The notes: generated by a model from the sequence alone, not told the origin. A stretch of 32,454 nt of DNA from Singulisphaera sp. GP187 (GCA_945868575.1 CAMBMH010000028.1:1-32454); one strand, 5' to 3'; numbered from the stretch's first letter, positions 1-9,001 are shown. Numbers and translations: made by a program.

Positions 1-74
1 CAGAGAACACGCAAGGACTAGCATCTCAAGCATACACGATGGTTGTTCAGTAAATAAAGACTCAATTATCAAGG

Positions 75-114
75 AAAAAAATTAGCGCTCCAATAATTCC
101 TATTGGGGCGCTAA
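75..114 (-). terminator. Rho-independent terminator of trxA
   Basis: A 14-bp inverted repeat (82-95 with 101-114, one mismatch, 5-nt loop) lies 30 bases past the thioredoxin stop codon. On the minus strand it is followed by a run of seven T (75-81). Stem, loop and U-tract are in the right order for the minus strand, so it should end the NYN-trxA transcript. The remaining bases 1-74 show no gene. Confidence 0.9.
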
Positions 115-144
115 TGCAGTCATTCCATTTTTCAACCAACGCCA

Positions 145-471
145 CTAAACGCGATCAAGCGCCTTGCTGAATTCGGATTCGGGTTGGAGACCAACAAGCC
201 GGTTAACTTCCTTGCCACCCTTGAAGATGATAACACAAGGGATTCCGGAGATGTTAAACTTGGAAGCCAAACCTTGAGCATCGTCGGTATTGAGTTTGCC
301 AACCTTTACTTTGCCTTCGTATTTGGTGGCAAGCGCGTCGATGGTAGGAGCCAACCGGCGGCAGGGCCCACACCAAGGCGCCCAAAAATCCACCAACACA
401 GGAATGGCACTAGCATCAACCTCAGCTGCCCAGGTGGCCTCGGTCAGATTCACAACATTGGCTGCAGCCAT
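145..471 (-). CDS. trxA: Thioredoxin
   Basis: A 108-residue cytoplasmic thioredoxin, the usual length for the family. It holds the redox motif WCGPC at about residues 33-37 in the context VDFWAPWCGPCRRLAP, and the cis-proline loop GIPCVIIFKGG further on. It reduces disulfides in cellular proteins using electrons from thioredoxin reductase. The ATG at 471 has a good ribosome site (AAGGAG, 9 nt upstream). It lies 43 bp downstream of the NYN-domain gene on the same strand, so the two may be co-transcribed, and a strong terminator follows. One oddity is a third cysteine two residues from the conserved loop proline (IPC). Family assignment is certain. Confidence 0.97.
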   Translation of the reverse strand: MAAANVVNLTEATWAAEVDASAIPVLVDFWAPWCGPCRRLAPTIDALATKYEGKVKVGKLNTDDAQGLASKFNISGIPCVIIFKGGKEVNRLVGLQPESEFSKALDRV

Positions 472-514
472 CGAACAAATCTCCTTCTTCGGAATTCAAG
501 AGCTTATCTTATCA

Positions 515-1177
515 CTAGGCCATTGGCCGTGCAGACTCCTCTTCCTCATCTTCTTCGCGAATGGAATTAGGTTCGGAATATCTCGGCGCGGGAGGGAGGT
601 CCCCAGCCTGACGGAGGCTTTCAAATCGCATGAGAAGCGGTTTGAGATCAAGGATATTGCTCGCAGCTCCGCGAAGGTCCCCGCCCAAACCCGAATCAAG
701 CGCAGCAACTTCAACACGCATTCCCCGACGCCTAAGGCTAACAGCCAGATGAGCGAAATCGGGATCGTTGGTGACCAAAACAACGGTTTCGGGTCGGTAT
801 TGCTGAACGAGTTCCATACATTCTACAACCATCAACAAATCGACATCTGCTTTGTAATGCCCATCGCCTGAAGGCGCGCCATCTTTGGTTACAACGAGGA
901 ATCCATGGGTCTTGAGCCAATGGACAAATCGGAGCTTGCGAGCTCGTTGTTCCTGAAATTCTGGTACAAACACAGGAGGCAGGCCAATGTAAACTACAAC
1001 CTCACCGTGGCCACCGTTACTTTCATCGAGAAGGAAATCCTTGATGGAGAGCCAATCGAGACTCCGGTTGCATGATCGTGCCGCCGCCAAAAGATTGGAC
1101 TCGTCAATGAGTGCAAGAATTTTTTCAGACGGTGTAATTTCTTCCTTAGCCATGAATTCCCGATTCCTTTGTTTCAT
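515..1177 (-). CDS. NYN-domain (LabA/DUF88-like) putative ribonuclease
   Basis: A 220-residue protein with a PIN-like NYN domain in its N-terminal two thirds. Visible signatures are the first acidic motif LIDESNLL (residues ~22-29), the central KADVDLLMVVECM strand-helix with two Asp, and VTNDPDFAHLAVSLRRRGMRVEVAAL, which supplies the last conserved acidic pair. NYN proteins are metal-dependent nucleases thought to act on RNA; the substrate here cannot be told. The C-terminal ~40 residues are acidic and low complexity (EEDEEEE). An in-frame ATG at 1153 (MAKEEITP) is an alternative start with AAAGGA upstream, so the first eight residues are uncertain. It precedes trxA by 43 bp on the same strand. 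Confidence 0.8.
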   Translation of the reverse strand: MKQRNREFMAKEEITPSEKILALIDESNLLAAARSCNRSLDWLSIKDFLLDESNGGHGEVVVYIGLPPVFVPEFQEQRARKLRFVHWLKTHGFLVVTKDGAPSGDGHYKADVDLLMVVECMELVQQYRPETVVLVTNDPDFAHLAVSLRRRGMRVEVAALDSGLGGDLRGAASNILDLKPLLMRFESLRQAGDLPPAPRYSEPNSIREEDEEEESARPMA

Positions 1178-1544
1178 TTCCGGTTTCAGAGCGTTCTTTA
1201 CGACCAGAAAATCCGGACCAATTTCACGCGGACCAATTTATTCCGGCAGGGTTTTGTCCCCCCACCAGCTTTAACCACATCTTCATATTAGCAAGGTCAG
1301 CCAAGCTTTCGACTTGAAACTCATGAAAGGCATAACCAGCCGGGTCAAAAATTGCGGTCTGGGTAAGGATTTAGGCACGCAAAAAGATTCGGTTCCACGG
1401 AAGGCAAATGCCTTCGGATTTGGAGGGCAAACGCCTCCATCATTGGAAGCCAAACGCCCCCATCAAAAAAAAACAAAACCCGACTCAAAGGCCCACCCCC
1501 AAGGAAAAAACTCCTTCCCCTGGGGCCTAAACAACCTCACCAGA
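1178..1544 (-). other. Intergenic region, no gene seen
   Basis: This 367-bp stretch separates the mutarotase stop from the NYN start, both on the minus strand. It has A-rich blocks (1464-1473) and an imperfect inverted repeat around 1489-1528 (AGGCCC at one side, GGGGCCT at the other) just past the mutarotase stop. Read on the minus strand the T-run follows this structure, so it may be a weak terminator. The plus-strand ORF crossing the region runs antisense into the mutarotase gene and looks spurious. The part nearest 1178 should hold the NYN/trxA promoter, but I cannot point to convincing boxes. Confidence 0.4.
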
Positions 1545-2633
1545 TTACTTTGCCGTTACACGATAAACCGTGGTTTGGCGGTAAGTTTCCCCGGGTCGCA
1601 AAACCACCGAGGGAAATGCGGGTTGATTGATGGAGTCGGGAAAGTGTTGGGGCTCAAGACAGAAGCCGCCGTATTGCTTGTAAACAATTCCACCCTTGCC
1701 GGTGTTGGTCGCATCCAAAAAGTTGCCGGTATAAAACTGGACCCCGGGTTCGGTGGAAAGGACCTCAAGTTCGAGGCCACTATCGGCGGCCACCACAGCG
1801 GCAGACTTCAGGGACTTGTCCCCTTCTTCGCGATCAATTACAAAGTTGTGGTCATAGCCGACTGGATCCCCTTTCAAATCCTTTATCCGATCACCAATCT
1901 TCTTTGGTGAAGTGAAATCCAGCGGGGTGCCTTTTACGGGGTCGATTTTGCCCGTTGGAATCAGGGTGTCATCCACGGGAGTGTAACGCGAGGCGCCCAA
2001 TTTCACGGTGTGCCCAAGCACATTGCCGCTGTTGTGGCCGTTCAGGTTGAAATAGCTGTGGTGAGCCAAATTGATTGGGGTCGCTTTGTCAGTTGTGGCG
2101 TTGAATTCGAGCTTGAGGCCATTATCCTCCTCAAGGGTATAGGTCAGCGACACATCGAGGTTTCCGGGATACCCTTCCTCGCCATCGGGACTCCGGTATT
2201 TGAAATTGACCGCGTTTTTCCCTTCAACCGGAGTTCCCTTCCAAAAGACTTTGTCAAATCCCTTCAATCCACCGTGAAGGGCATTGGGCCCGTTATTGGC
2301 CGCAAGTTTATAGGTCTTTCCATCAAGGGTAAAAGTCGCTTTGGCGATCCGGTTGCCTACACGGCCTGCATTGGAACCGAAATAGGGATGCCCCTTGAGA
2401 TAGCCGTCAATACTATCAAACCCCAAAGCGATATCAATCAATTTGCCATTGGCAGCCGGAACAATCCAATCGGTGATAATCGCACCATAGTCCATTATCC
2501 GGACCGTTACACCATTTTTGTTTTTGAGGGTGTAACGCGTTACCTGGGCATCGCCAACTTTGCCAAAGGATTCACTAGATACCTGATTCATGCTTAATCC
2601 AATAAGAGATGCGGCGAACAATGCGGAAACCAT
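1545..2633 (-). CDS. galM: Aldose 1-epimerase (mutarotase), secreted
   Basis: A 362-residue galactose-mutarotase-fold enzyme interconverting alpha and beta anomers of aldoses. Conserved landmarks in order: FGSNAGRVGNRIA, the sugar-binding NALHGGLKGFDK, the catalytic-His segment NLAHHSYFNL, and the catalytic-Glu segment GFCLEPQHFPDSIN near the C-terminus. The N-terminus (MVSALFAASLIGLSMNQVSS) is a short hydrophobic stretch resembling a signal peptide, so it probably works in the periplasm, as in many Planctomycetes and Bacteroidetes homologues. The ATG at 2633 has AGGAG 8 nt upstream. It is transcribed divergently from the pseudokinase gene. It could feed sugar anomers to uptake, but nothing links it directly to the microcompartment operon. 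Confidence 0.93.
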   Translation of the reverse strand: MVSALFAASLIGLSMNQVSSESFGKVGDAQVTRYTLKNKNGVTVRIMDYGAIITDWIVPAANGKLIDIALGFDSIDGYLKGHPYFGSNAGRVGNRIAKATFTLDGKTYKLAANNGPNALHGGLKGFDKVFWKGTPVEGKNAVNFKYRSPDGEEGYPGNLDVSLTYTLEEDNGLKLEFNATTDKATPINLAHHSYFNLNGHNSGNVLGHTVKLGASRYTPVDDTLIPTGKIDPVKGTPLDFTSPKKIGDRIKDLKGDPVGYDHNFVIDREEGDKSLKSAAVVAADSGLELEVLSTEPGVQFYTGNFLDATNTGKGGIVYKQYGGFCLEPQHFPDSINQPAFPSVVLRPGETYRQTTVYRVTAK

Positions 2634-2969
2634 GGAAGAGGCTCCTGGGTGACGCCTATCCAGGTTTTGCCTGGCGTAGGAGAGGCTAATGGAGGGGAGA
2701 AAAACCTCTTTTTATTTTAGGTCCCCCCGGGAGGAGTGCAAAGGTATGGTTTGGCGGGATTCCCCAATTGGCCAAAACGATCGATCTCCACGCCATCCTA
2801 AACTTTCGCTAGTCGAAAGACCCAGGCACCTCACTTTTTTTCCTTCAACCGTTAGGCATTCCTGTTATTTCTTGTTTTTTTAATCTTTTGGTGTTAAGCT
2901 TCACAAAGTTTTCAATTTCCCGCCTCCATTTGATATTTTCGCCCTCCTTTTCGAATCGGGACAGATACC
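2634..2969. promoter_or_regulatory. Divergent intergenic region between galM and the pseudokinase gene
   Basis: This 336-bp gap lies between the divergent starts at 2633 (minus) and 2970 (plus), so it must carry promoters for both. It includes a T-rich segment at about 2860-2890 ahead of the plus-strand gene. I see no convincing -35/-10 pair, no operator repeat and no coding potential; the short ORF at 2689-2883 has no ribosome site or recognisable sequence. Confidence 0.4.
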
Positions 2970-4967
2970 ATGGCTACCATCCCTCCCAAGGTGTCCACGG
3001 ACGCCTCGCCTGTAATCCTCCCCTCCGGTTGGTCCGTTTCGGGGGATTCGCTTTTTGATGGTTTAACCCAATCCTGGAAAGCAACCCACGACGAATTTGG
3101 ACAAGGGCTACTTAAGCACTATCGGGGTTGGGCCTTGGCCCCGGATGAAATCGGGGAATTCAACGAGTGGTTTTCCAAGCGAAGGATTCATCACCCCGGT
3201 TGGCCGAATGAATACGCATCTGGAATTTGCAAAGGGGTGCCTTGGGTCATTGAACATTCCCGCAACGGTGAAACCCTTGGCCAAAGGATGACCCGTTTCG
3301 GGCGCCCTCCAATAGCAGATACCATCAATCTTGGGATTCAATTGGCGCAAATCCTCGAGGTCGCCCACCAAAATCAGTTGGCCCATGGTGTTTTGTCTCC
3401 GGAATTGGTCCTTTTTCAGGAAAACCCAACGGAACCTTTTCTGCTACTGGAAATCGGGGTCCTTCCCCATGTGGTCCAGGGTGGAATAGACCGCCTCAAG
3501 GCCGTCGTTTCCCAAATGGATCCATTCCGGTTCATGGCACCTGAAACCCTTCAGGGAAGGGGTGTGACGAATTTTTCCGACATATTTTCGCTGGGAGCTC
3601 TCCTTTATTGGTCCCTTACAGGGGAGGCTCCCTTTACAGGCGACACCCCTGAGGAAGTTTTTGCCAACCAACCTCAAAAACCCCCGCGCACTCCACCCGA
3701 ACTTCGCATGGGGGTTCCCCAGGGACTATCCCAACTGGTTATGAGGATGCTTACAATTCAGCCCGGACACAGGCTAAAATCGATGGCGGAAGTCGCCTCG
3801 ACCCTCGAGCGAATCGCCAAGCTTGGCAATCAAAATCCGCTGGAAGGTTACGATGTGTCCCAAGGTAAGGGGCGCCCTGCCCCCGGGTCTGCTGGCGCCC
3901 TCCAGGAAGAGTTGGACCTTCTGGAAAAACACTTGTTTCAACATCCAGCGGATGAGACCTCGCTTTACAAAAAAGCTCAAAGTCTATTCAAACTTGGCTG
4001 TTTTGCAAAAGCGGTGAAAGCTTGCGAAACCGCGATCGATCATAACCCGCGTCTGGGACATGTCTGGCAACTCAAGGGGCAGTGTCTTTTGGACATGGAC
4101 GAGCCGAAAAAGGCGTTGGAGATCTGGAACCGCCTCTCAAAAGCGATACCCGGCAACGCCAAATTTCATATTCGCCGCGCCCAGGCCCATATCCGCCTCC
4201 ACGAACTCGATCAGGCTTCAGCCGCGCTCAAAGCCGCGGAAAAATGTGAACAAATCTCCGACGGGGAACAAATCGAAATTCCGATTGCCCGAGCAGATAT
4301 TTTGAAAGTTCAAAAACACTTTGATACCGCGCTCCATGAACTTGACACCTTTCTGAAAGCCCACCCCCATAATGCGGATGCACTTTGCCTTAGGCACGAG
4401 GTCAAAGTTCGACTCAAGGATCCAATGGGCGCGCTTGAGGACCTGACAGAAGCAGTTCGCTCACACCCCTCGCACATCCCCTCCCGATCTGCCAAAGCCC
4501 GATTGCTCTTGGCAAAAAACCGCGCCGAAGAGGCGACAGAGGATGTCGATCAACTGGTCGACCGACAGCCAAATTGCCTGGATCACCGACTGTTGAGAAT
4601 CCAGCAGCGCCTGAGTATAGGCGATCCGGCAACCGCTTTGGAAGACGCGAACCACATGGCCAAAGACGCTTTGCCCGGGGATGAAATTCTCCGACATCAG
4701 GCGTGGCTTTTGGCCTGCATAGGTGATGGGGAGTTGCGGGATCCAAAAGAAGCGCTCGAAATCGCCCGGCAGGGGTGTGATGCGACGGGCGGTTCCGACC
4801 CGGATTGGCTGGAAACTCTCGCCGCGGCCTGGGCTTCACTTAATCAGTTCGAAGGCGCCATCGGCTGGCAGACAAAAGCTTTACAAATCCTCGACGATTG
4901 CGCGCTTCCCGAGCAACAATCCAGATTGGAACTATACAAAGCGCATAAGCCCTTCAGGCTCAAGTAG
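2970..4967 (+). CDS. Pseudokinase-TPR protein
   Basis: A 665-residue protein. Residues ~20-285 have the fold signature of a Hanks-type Ser/Thr kinase: the APE-like FMAPET (~188-193), the F-helix SDIFSLGALLYWSLTGEAPF and the late GHR arginine are all there. The catalytic residues are not. The HRD motif reads HGV (139-141), the DFG motif reads EIG (161-163), and no glycine loop or VAIK lysine is evident. It is therefore likely a pseudokinase acting as a scaffold. Residues ~310-660 are tetratricopeptide repeats (for example LGCFAKAVKACETAIDHNP, HFDTALHELDTFLKAHP), which bind other proteins. No signal peptide or membrane segment is visible. The ATG at 2970 is preceded by a weak GGGACAG. Partners are unknown. 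Confidence 0.8.
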   Translation: MATIPPKVSTDASPVILPSGWSVSGDSLFDGLTQSWKATHDEFGQGLLKHYRGWALAPDEIGEFNEWFSKRRIHHPGWPNEYASGICKGVPWVIEHSRNGETLGQRMTRFGRPPIADTINLGIQLAQILEVAHQNQLAHGVLSPELVLFQENPTEPFLLLEIGVLPHVVQGGIDRLKAVVSQMDPFRFMAPETLQGRGVTNFSDIFSLGALLYWSLTGEAPFTGDTPEEVFANQPQKPPRTPPELRMGVPQGLSQLVMRMLTIQPGHRLKSMAEVASTLERIAKLGNQNPLEGYDVSQGKGRPAPGSAGALQEELDLLEKHLFQHPADETSLYKKAQSLFKLGCFAKAVKACETAIDHNPRLGHVWQLKGQCLLDMDEPKKALEIWNRLSKAIPGNAKFHIRRAQAHIRLHELDQASAALKAAEKCEQISDGEQIEIPIARADILKVQKHFDTALHELDTFLKAHPHNADALCLRHEVKVRLKDPMGALEDLTEAVRSHPSHIPSRSAKARLLLAKNRAEEATEDVDQLVDRQPNCLDHRLLRIQQRLSIGDPATALEDANHMAKDALPGDEILRHQAWLLACIGDGELRDPKEALEIARQGCDATGGSDPDWLETLAAAWASLNQFEGAIGWQTKALQILDDCALPEQQSRLELYKAHKPFRLK

Positions 4968-5135
4968 TAATCAAGTGCCGATGGGTCATAACCACACACA
5001 TCCGATACGCAACGCTTTGGGATTTTTGTGGATAAATTGGTTGGTATTTTGCCCAATTCTCCGGACAACATTTGTGGGCAGTTTATCCGCAATGTTCAAC
5101 GAAAAAAACTCCCAAAGGATATCAGGCCAATCGAC

Positions 5136-6374
5136 TCAATCGCTAACCAAATCGCCCGCAGGCCGGTCGCCCGAATTCCCCAGAACACAATCGTTTTTGT
5201 TGAGACCGGCTTTTTTGCAATAATCCTGACTGAGGAAGATGTCATCGCCGCCTGGACCGGCTTTGCGGTCCATTCGGAAACGGACATGCCCACCACCAAA
5301 AAGAACATTTTGACCTCGCCCGGAATGATTGGGGCTGTTGTGACAAGCGCGGTCGTGTCCCGAGTCGGCCATTAACGGACGATTATCCAAACCGGTTCGC
5401 TGCTCAAATCCGACAAGTTGTCCCTTGGCGACATGGCCCATGGAATAGCTATAGGTTCCGCCCACTTCATCCGTCGCCGCTCTCCACTGTTCCCGGTCAC
5501 GGGCATAAAGCTCATCAAGATTTTTCAGAGAGAGAATATCCCGTTTGGGATACGCCGCAATTTCCGATGGGCAATCCAGATGAATGGTTTCGGGGAGGAT
5601 ATGGCCGCTGTCCTTGAGGACAGGCGCGTAAACCCCGGCAAATGAGCGGGGACCGGAAAGGTCGGGTTTGGGATATTGGTTCTTGTTGAAACTTGCGTAT
5701 GTAGTCAATCCCCGCCAAATCTGGGCCAGATTGTATTGGCACTCGAGATCCTTTTGGGTTTGGCGTTGCCTGTGAAGTGCCGGCCAAATCACCCCGCCAA
5801 ACATGATCAAAAGCCCCGCAGCGGCCATCAGGTCTGTCCTGAGCCCCCAAGTTCGTCGCGCTCCGGGATCGTATTCCCGGTTGAGTGGAGGAGCCGCCGG
5901 CATAGTCCGGGTGATGCTCGACCGAACATGAAGAATCGTCTTGCGAGCAAGGCCACCGGGAGCGCGAATCGGTTTTCTTTCCAAATGGAGAACTCGAACG
6001 ACATGCGTAAACCGCGTCCACATTTTCTTTGCCAGGGGGTTATTTTCGATTTCTTCTTCTGCGCGCGATTTTTCTGACTCTTCAAGGGCTTTTATGGCAA
6101 GTCCGGCAAGGTCTGCCTCGACTGCGGCTTCAACTTGGGCGGCCCGGATTCGGGATATGGCTTTTTGGGCAAGCCCACCAGGAGCGGAGAGAGGCTTTCG
6201 GTCCGCTTCAAGCGGGGAAAGGAGTCGTTTGGTCCGTTTCAGGAGGACTTGGCAGGTCGCGTCCTGTTCGATTTGGACTTTGACCTCCAGCGATTCTGAT
6301 TCCTCCAGAATCCCTAGGGCGAAACCAACTATGTCAGGTTTCCGGGAGCCTTCTGTGCCATTCATGGGAATCAT
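5136..6374 (-). CDS. Anti-sigma-like membrane protein with DUF1559-like C-terminus
   Basis: A 412-residue protein starting 20 bp after the ECF sigma gene stop, so almost certainly its operon partner. Residues ~15-80 and ~87-152 are two copies of one cytoplasmic module, each with a LEES helix, a charged helix and a closing RKP-APGGLA-K-I motif. This resembles anti-sigma (zf-HC2-type) domains, but the zinc ligands are lost apart from one Cys (41). A single transmembrane helix follows (~183-200). The outer part (~205-412) resembles the DUF1559/type II pseudopilin-like proteins abundant in Planctomycetes, with the motif NVLFGGGHVRFR where the family often has NVLFADGHV. I infer that it holds the sigma factor at the membrane and senses an outside signal; this is not shown by sequence alone. 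Confidence 0.75.
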   Translation of the reverse strand: MIPMNGTEGSRKPDIVGFALGILEESESLEVKVQIEQDATCQVLLKRTKRLLSPLEADRKPLSAPGGLAQKAISRIRAAQVEAAVEADLAGLAIKALEESEKSRAEEEIENNPLAKKMWTRFTHVVRVLHLERKPIRAPGGLARKTILHVRSSITRTMPAAPPLNREYDPGARRTWGLRTDLMAAAGLLIMFGGVIWPALHRQRQTQKDLECQYNLAQIWRGLTTYASFNKNQYPKPDLSGPRSFAGVYAPVLKDSGHILPETIHLDCPSEIAAYPKRDILSLKNLDELYARDREQWRAATDEVGGTYSYSMGHVAKGQLVGFEQRTGLDNRPLMADSGHDRACHNSPNHSGRGQNVLFGGGHVRFRMDRKAGPGGDDIFLSQDYCKKAGLNKNDCVLGNSGDRPAGDLVSD

Positions 6375-6394
6375 TCCGAGTAGGGTTAACCGGG

Positions 6395-7042
6395 TTACAG
6401 GCGCCCGGCGGCCACCTTTTCAGGGGCAAATCCAGGCAGATGTTCCTGAAGTTTCAAAAGCGCTGAGTGAAGTCGGCTTTTGACCGTGCCCACAGGCACA
6501 TCAAGAATTTCAGCGATCTCGCGGTATTTGAGACCCTGATAGTAAGCCAAAATCAAAACCTCGCGGAGATTGAGCGGAAGTCGATCCACCGCATGGCGAA
6601 CCGTTTCCTGCGCCTCGCTCCAATCGGAGGCTTCGGAGGGGTCCGCTTCGGAGCTTTCCAGCATTTCCAAAAGCCGACCGGTCTCCCCCTCACCATTGCC
6701 GTTGTTCCTTGATTCCTCAAGGCTCAGGGTGGTGTGGCGGTTTTGCTTGCGGAGGGCGTCAATCGCCTGGTTGGTTGCGATTGTGTAGAGCCAGGGACGA
6801 AACGACCGTCCCTCCTCAAACAGCTTTCCCTTGGTCCAAACCTGCAAGAATGTGTTTTGGAACACATCCTCAGCCAAAGCGGCATTGCCCGTGTAACGGC
6901 GAAGATACCCGAAAAGCTCATCTTCATAGCGATGAACCAAAGTATCAAACGCCCCGGAGTCGCCTTTGGCCATTCGCAAGGCTAGGTCCTCGTCGGTAAA
7001 GCGGGTGGTTCGTATCCACGAATCCGACACGAATCCCTCCAC
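6395..7042 (-). CDS. ECF (sigma-70 family) RNA polymerase sigma factor
   Basis: A 215-residue extracytoplasmic-function sigma factor. Region 2 covers residues ~25-95 (FDTLVHRYEDELFGYLRRYTGN, then AEDVFQNTFLQVWTK and FRPWLYTIATNQAIDALRK). Region 4 covers ~145-200, with the helix-turn-helix LREVLILAYYQGLKYREIAEILDVPVGTVKSRLHSALLKL. Region 3 is absent, as expected. The reading frame opens at a GTG (7042); a second in-frame GTG at 7030 follows a GGAGGG, so the first four residues are uncertain. The anti-sigma-like gene starts 20 bp downstream. The regulon is unknown. There is no reason to tie it to the microcompartment genes. Confidence 0.92.
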   Translation of the reverse strand: MEGFVSDSWIRTTRFTDEDLALRMAKGDSGAFDTLVHRYEDELFGYLRRYTGNAALAEDVFQNTFLQVWTKGKLFEEGRSFRPWLYTIATNQAIDALRKQNRHTTLSLEESRNNGNGEGETGRLLEMLESSEADPSEASDWSEAQETVRHAVDRLPLNLREVLILAYYQGLKYREIAEILDVPVGTVKSRLHSALLKLQEHLPGFAPEKVAAGRL

Positions 7043-7083
7043 TTCTTCCGTACGCTGACGGCATTCAAAAGGTTCGAAAAAAT

Positions 7084-8649
7084 TTATACTTCATCTTCCG
7101 CTTTTGCCTGAAGCCGTGGAAAGAGCGGCTTTACCTTCCCATTCTCCGTGGGAGCCAAAACCTTCAACTCTCCGGATAGCTGGGCAATCTGGGAAGCATG
7201 TCCAGAGGATATAGTATCCCAGACCTGCTCAAAACTGAAGCTTTGATATAGAGTTTCCGCCACTTTGGGCATGAATGGCTTGAGCAAAATGGAGGCGATC
7301 CGGATCGGTTCAATCAGATCACGAAGCACCACCGCAGATGCCGCCGGGTCGGTTTTCACCAAACTCCAGGGCGCCATCCGTTCCGCATGTTGGTTCGCAG
7401 GAACCAGAACTTCCGCCCAAATGAGCTGGAGCGCCTGGTTGTAGCGAAGCGCCTCCATGTGCCCCGACCAGATCGAAACGATCTCCGACGGGCTCATCAC
7501 CCCAGGCCAGGTGACCGGTTTGTCCGAAACGGGGAGCGCCCCAGCAAAATTTCGCCCGATCAGGCCGACAACCCGGCTGTAAAGGTTCCCCAGGTTATTG
7601 GCCAGATCGGAGTTATAGACCTCGATAAATCGCCTATACGAAAAATCACCATCCCCGGGAAACGGACATTCCCGGAGAAAGAAATAGCGAAACGCATCGG
7701 CGCCGACCTCTTTGAGGAGGTCCATCGGCTCGACGACATTGCCTATGGTTTTGGACATCTTTTCGCCTTTGTGATGGACGAAACCGTGCCCAAAGACCCG
7801 CTTGGGGGGAGCAATCCCGGCAGCCATACACATGGCAGGCCACAAGGCGCAGTGGAAACGGGTTATATCCTTGCCAATTACATGCAGATCCGCAGGCCAC
7901 CATTGGGCAAATCGGTCCGGATCGGTCCCGTAGCCTATCGCGGTGATGTAGTTAAGCAAGGCATCAAACCAGACATAAATGGTGAACTCGGGATCAAAAG
8001 GAACGCGGATCCCCCACGATTCGCCGCTTCGGGTGATGTTGACATCCTTGAGCTCCGTTTCGACAAGGCTAATCACCTCGTTGCGGCGGCTTTCGGGCTG
8101 GATGAAGTCGGGGTTTTCCTTGTAAAACTCAAGCAACTTGTCGCGAAACGCGCTCAGGGCGAAAAACCAGCACGGCTCCTGGCGCCTGAGGGCCGGGGCG
8201 TTGTGAACCGGGCAATGTTGCTTTTCATCCAGTTCGCGCTCGGACTTGAACGATTCGCACCCGTTGCAATACCACCCTTCGTAGCTCCCCTTGTAGATGT
8301 GGCCGTTGTCCTTGACCTTCTGGATGAAAGCCTGACAACCCTTATGGTGGCGCTCTTCGCTGGTCTGGATGAAATCGGAGAAGCTCAGGTCGAGGGCGCG
8401 CCAAACTTCCTTGAACTGCTCGGCCATATTGTCGCAGTAAGCCTTGGTTTCCTGACCCAACTCTTCGGCCCGGCGGGCGACCTTGACCGTGTTTTCATCA
8501 TTTCCCATGAGGAAAAAGACTTCATGGCCTTGCATACGCCGATAGCGCGCCTGGGCATCCGCCCCGATCTTTTCAAAAGCGGTGCCAATATGGGGGCGGC
8601 TGTTGGGGTAATCAATGGCCGTGGTCAGGAAAAAGCGCTTGGACATCAT
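7084..8649 (-). CDS. metG: Methionyl-tRNA synthetase
   Basis: A 521-residue class I aminoacyl-tRNA synthetase charging tRNA-Met. It has the HIGH-type motif HIGT at residues 20-23, the KMSKS-type motif KMSKT at 298-302, and a zinc-binding insert with CNGC (129-132) and CPVH (147-150). YVWFDALLNYITA and HVIGKDITRFHCALWPA are standard family blocks. The length matches the short form lacking the C-terminal tRNA-binding (EMAP-like) domain. Two tandem ATG codons (8649 and 8646) open the frame and the ribosome site is weak. It lies 570 bp downstream of the last microcompartment gene and is probably transcribed independently. Confidence 0.97.
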   Translation of the reverse strand: MMSKRFFLTTAIDYPNSRPHIGTAFEKIGADAQARYRRMQGHEVFFLMGNDENTVKVARRAEELGQETKAYCDNMAEQFKEVWRALDLSFSDFIQTSEERHHKGCQAFIQKVKDNGHIYKGSYEGWYCNGCESFKSERELDEKQHCPVHNAPALRRQEPCWFFALSAFRDKLLEFYKENPDFIQPESRRNEVISLVETELKDVNITRSGESWGIRVPFDPEFTIYVWFDALLNYITAIGYGTDPDRFAQWWPADLHVIGKDITRFHCALWPAMCMAAGIAPPKRVFGHGFVHHKGEKMSKTIGNVVEPMDLLKEVGADAFRYFFLRECPFPGDGDFSYRRFIEVYNSDLANNLGNLYSRVVGLIGRNFAGALPVSDKPVTWPGVMSPSEIVSIWSGHMEALRYNQALQLIWAEVLVPANQHAERMAPWSLVKTDPAASAVVLRDLIEPIRIASILLKPFMPKVAETLYQSFSFEQVWDTISSGHASQIAQLSGELKVLAPTENGKVKPLFPRLQAKAEDEV

Positions 8650-8789
8650 GCGGATCCGTTTGGGAGCAACCAGTTTGGGTTGTTTTTGGCTTATTCTAGG
8701 CGCAAAGGGGTGCTTGAAAACAGCTAAACCCGGCCAATGGGCCCAACCCTCCCCCGGACAATCGGCGTGGTCGAAAGCCTAATCCTTTA

Positions 8790-8828
8790 AACACCAAGTC
8801 GCCAAGCCACAAAGATCCACGCAAAGCC
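8790..8828. repeat. Degenerate CAAAG/CCAAG-type short tandem-like segment
   Basis: This segment reads as a chain of imperfect ~8-10-nt units built on CCAAG, CACAAAG and CGCAAAG. It looks like the degenerate 'accaccaagacacgaag' class of dispersed elements seen in intergenic regions of many bacterial genomes. This identification is from memory of the pattern, with only one copy visible in the window, so confidence is modest. Confidence 0.4.
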
Positions 8829-8883
8829 AAGCCGAGTTGTTTTAGGTCTTGGGTTTTCCTAGGCGAGACTGAATGGGCCATGC

Positions 8884-8930
8884 TTTTTTTCGTTAACCCC
8901 TCCAACTCCCCTTTGCCAAGGGGAGCGAAA
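8884..8930. repeat. 47-bp direct repeat, copy 1, with internal hairpin
   Basis: Identical over 47 bases to 9002-9048. It starts with seven T, then CGTTAACCCCTCCAACT, and ends in a perfect 8-bp hairpin (CTCCCCTT, loop TGCC, AAGGGGAG) at 8907-8926. It looks like a dispersed REP- or MITE-like intergenic element. On neither strand does a T-run follow the hairpin, so it is not a standard terminator. Confidence 0.85.
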
Positions 8931-9001
8931 GACAAGTGGCCCGGTTGGGGGGGGCTATATTGGGTTTGCTCGGGGGTATTTGCTGCTCAGCGTGAGCCAA
9001 G

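Noticed and set aside
7387..8727. A 446-codon open frame on the plus strand
   Set aside because: Antisense to metG over nearly its whole length with no recognisable domain; a shadow frame.
8696..8935. A 79-codon minus-strand frame upstream of metG
   Set aside because: No ribosome site, no recognisable sequence and it overlaps the 47-bp repeat.
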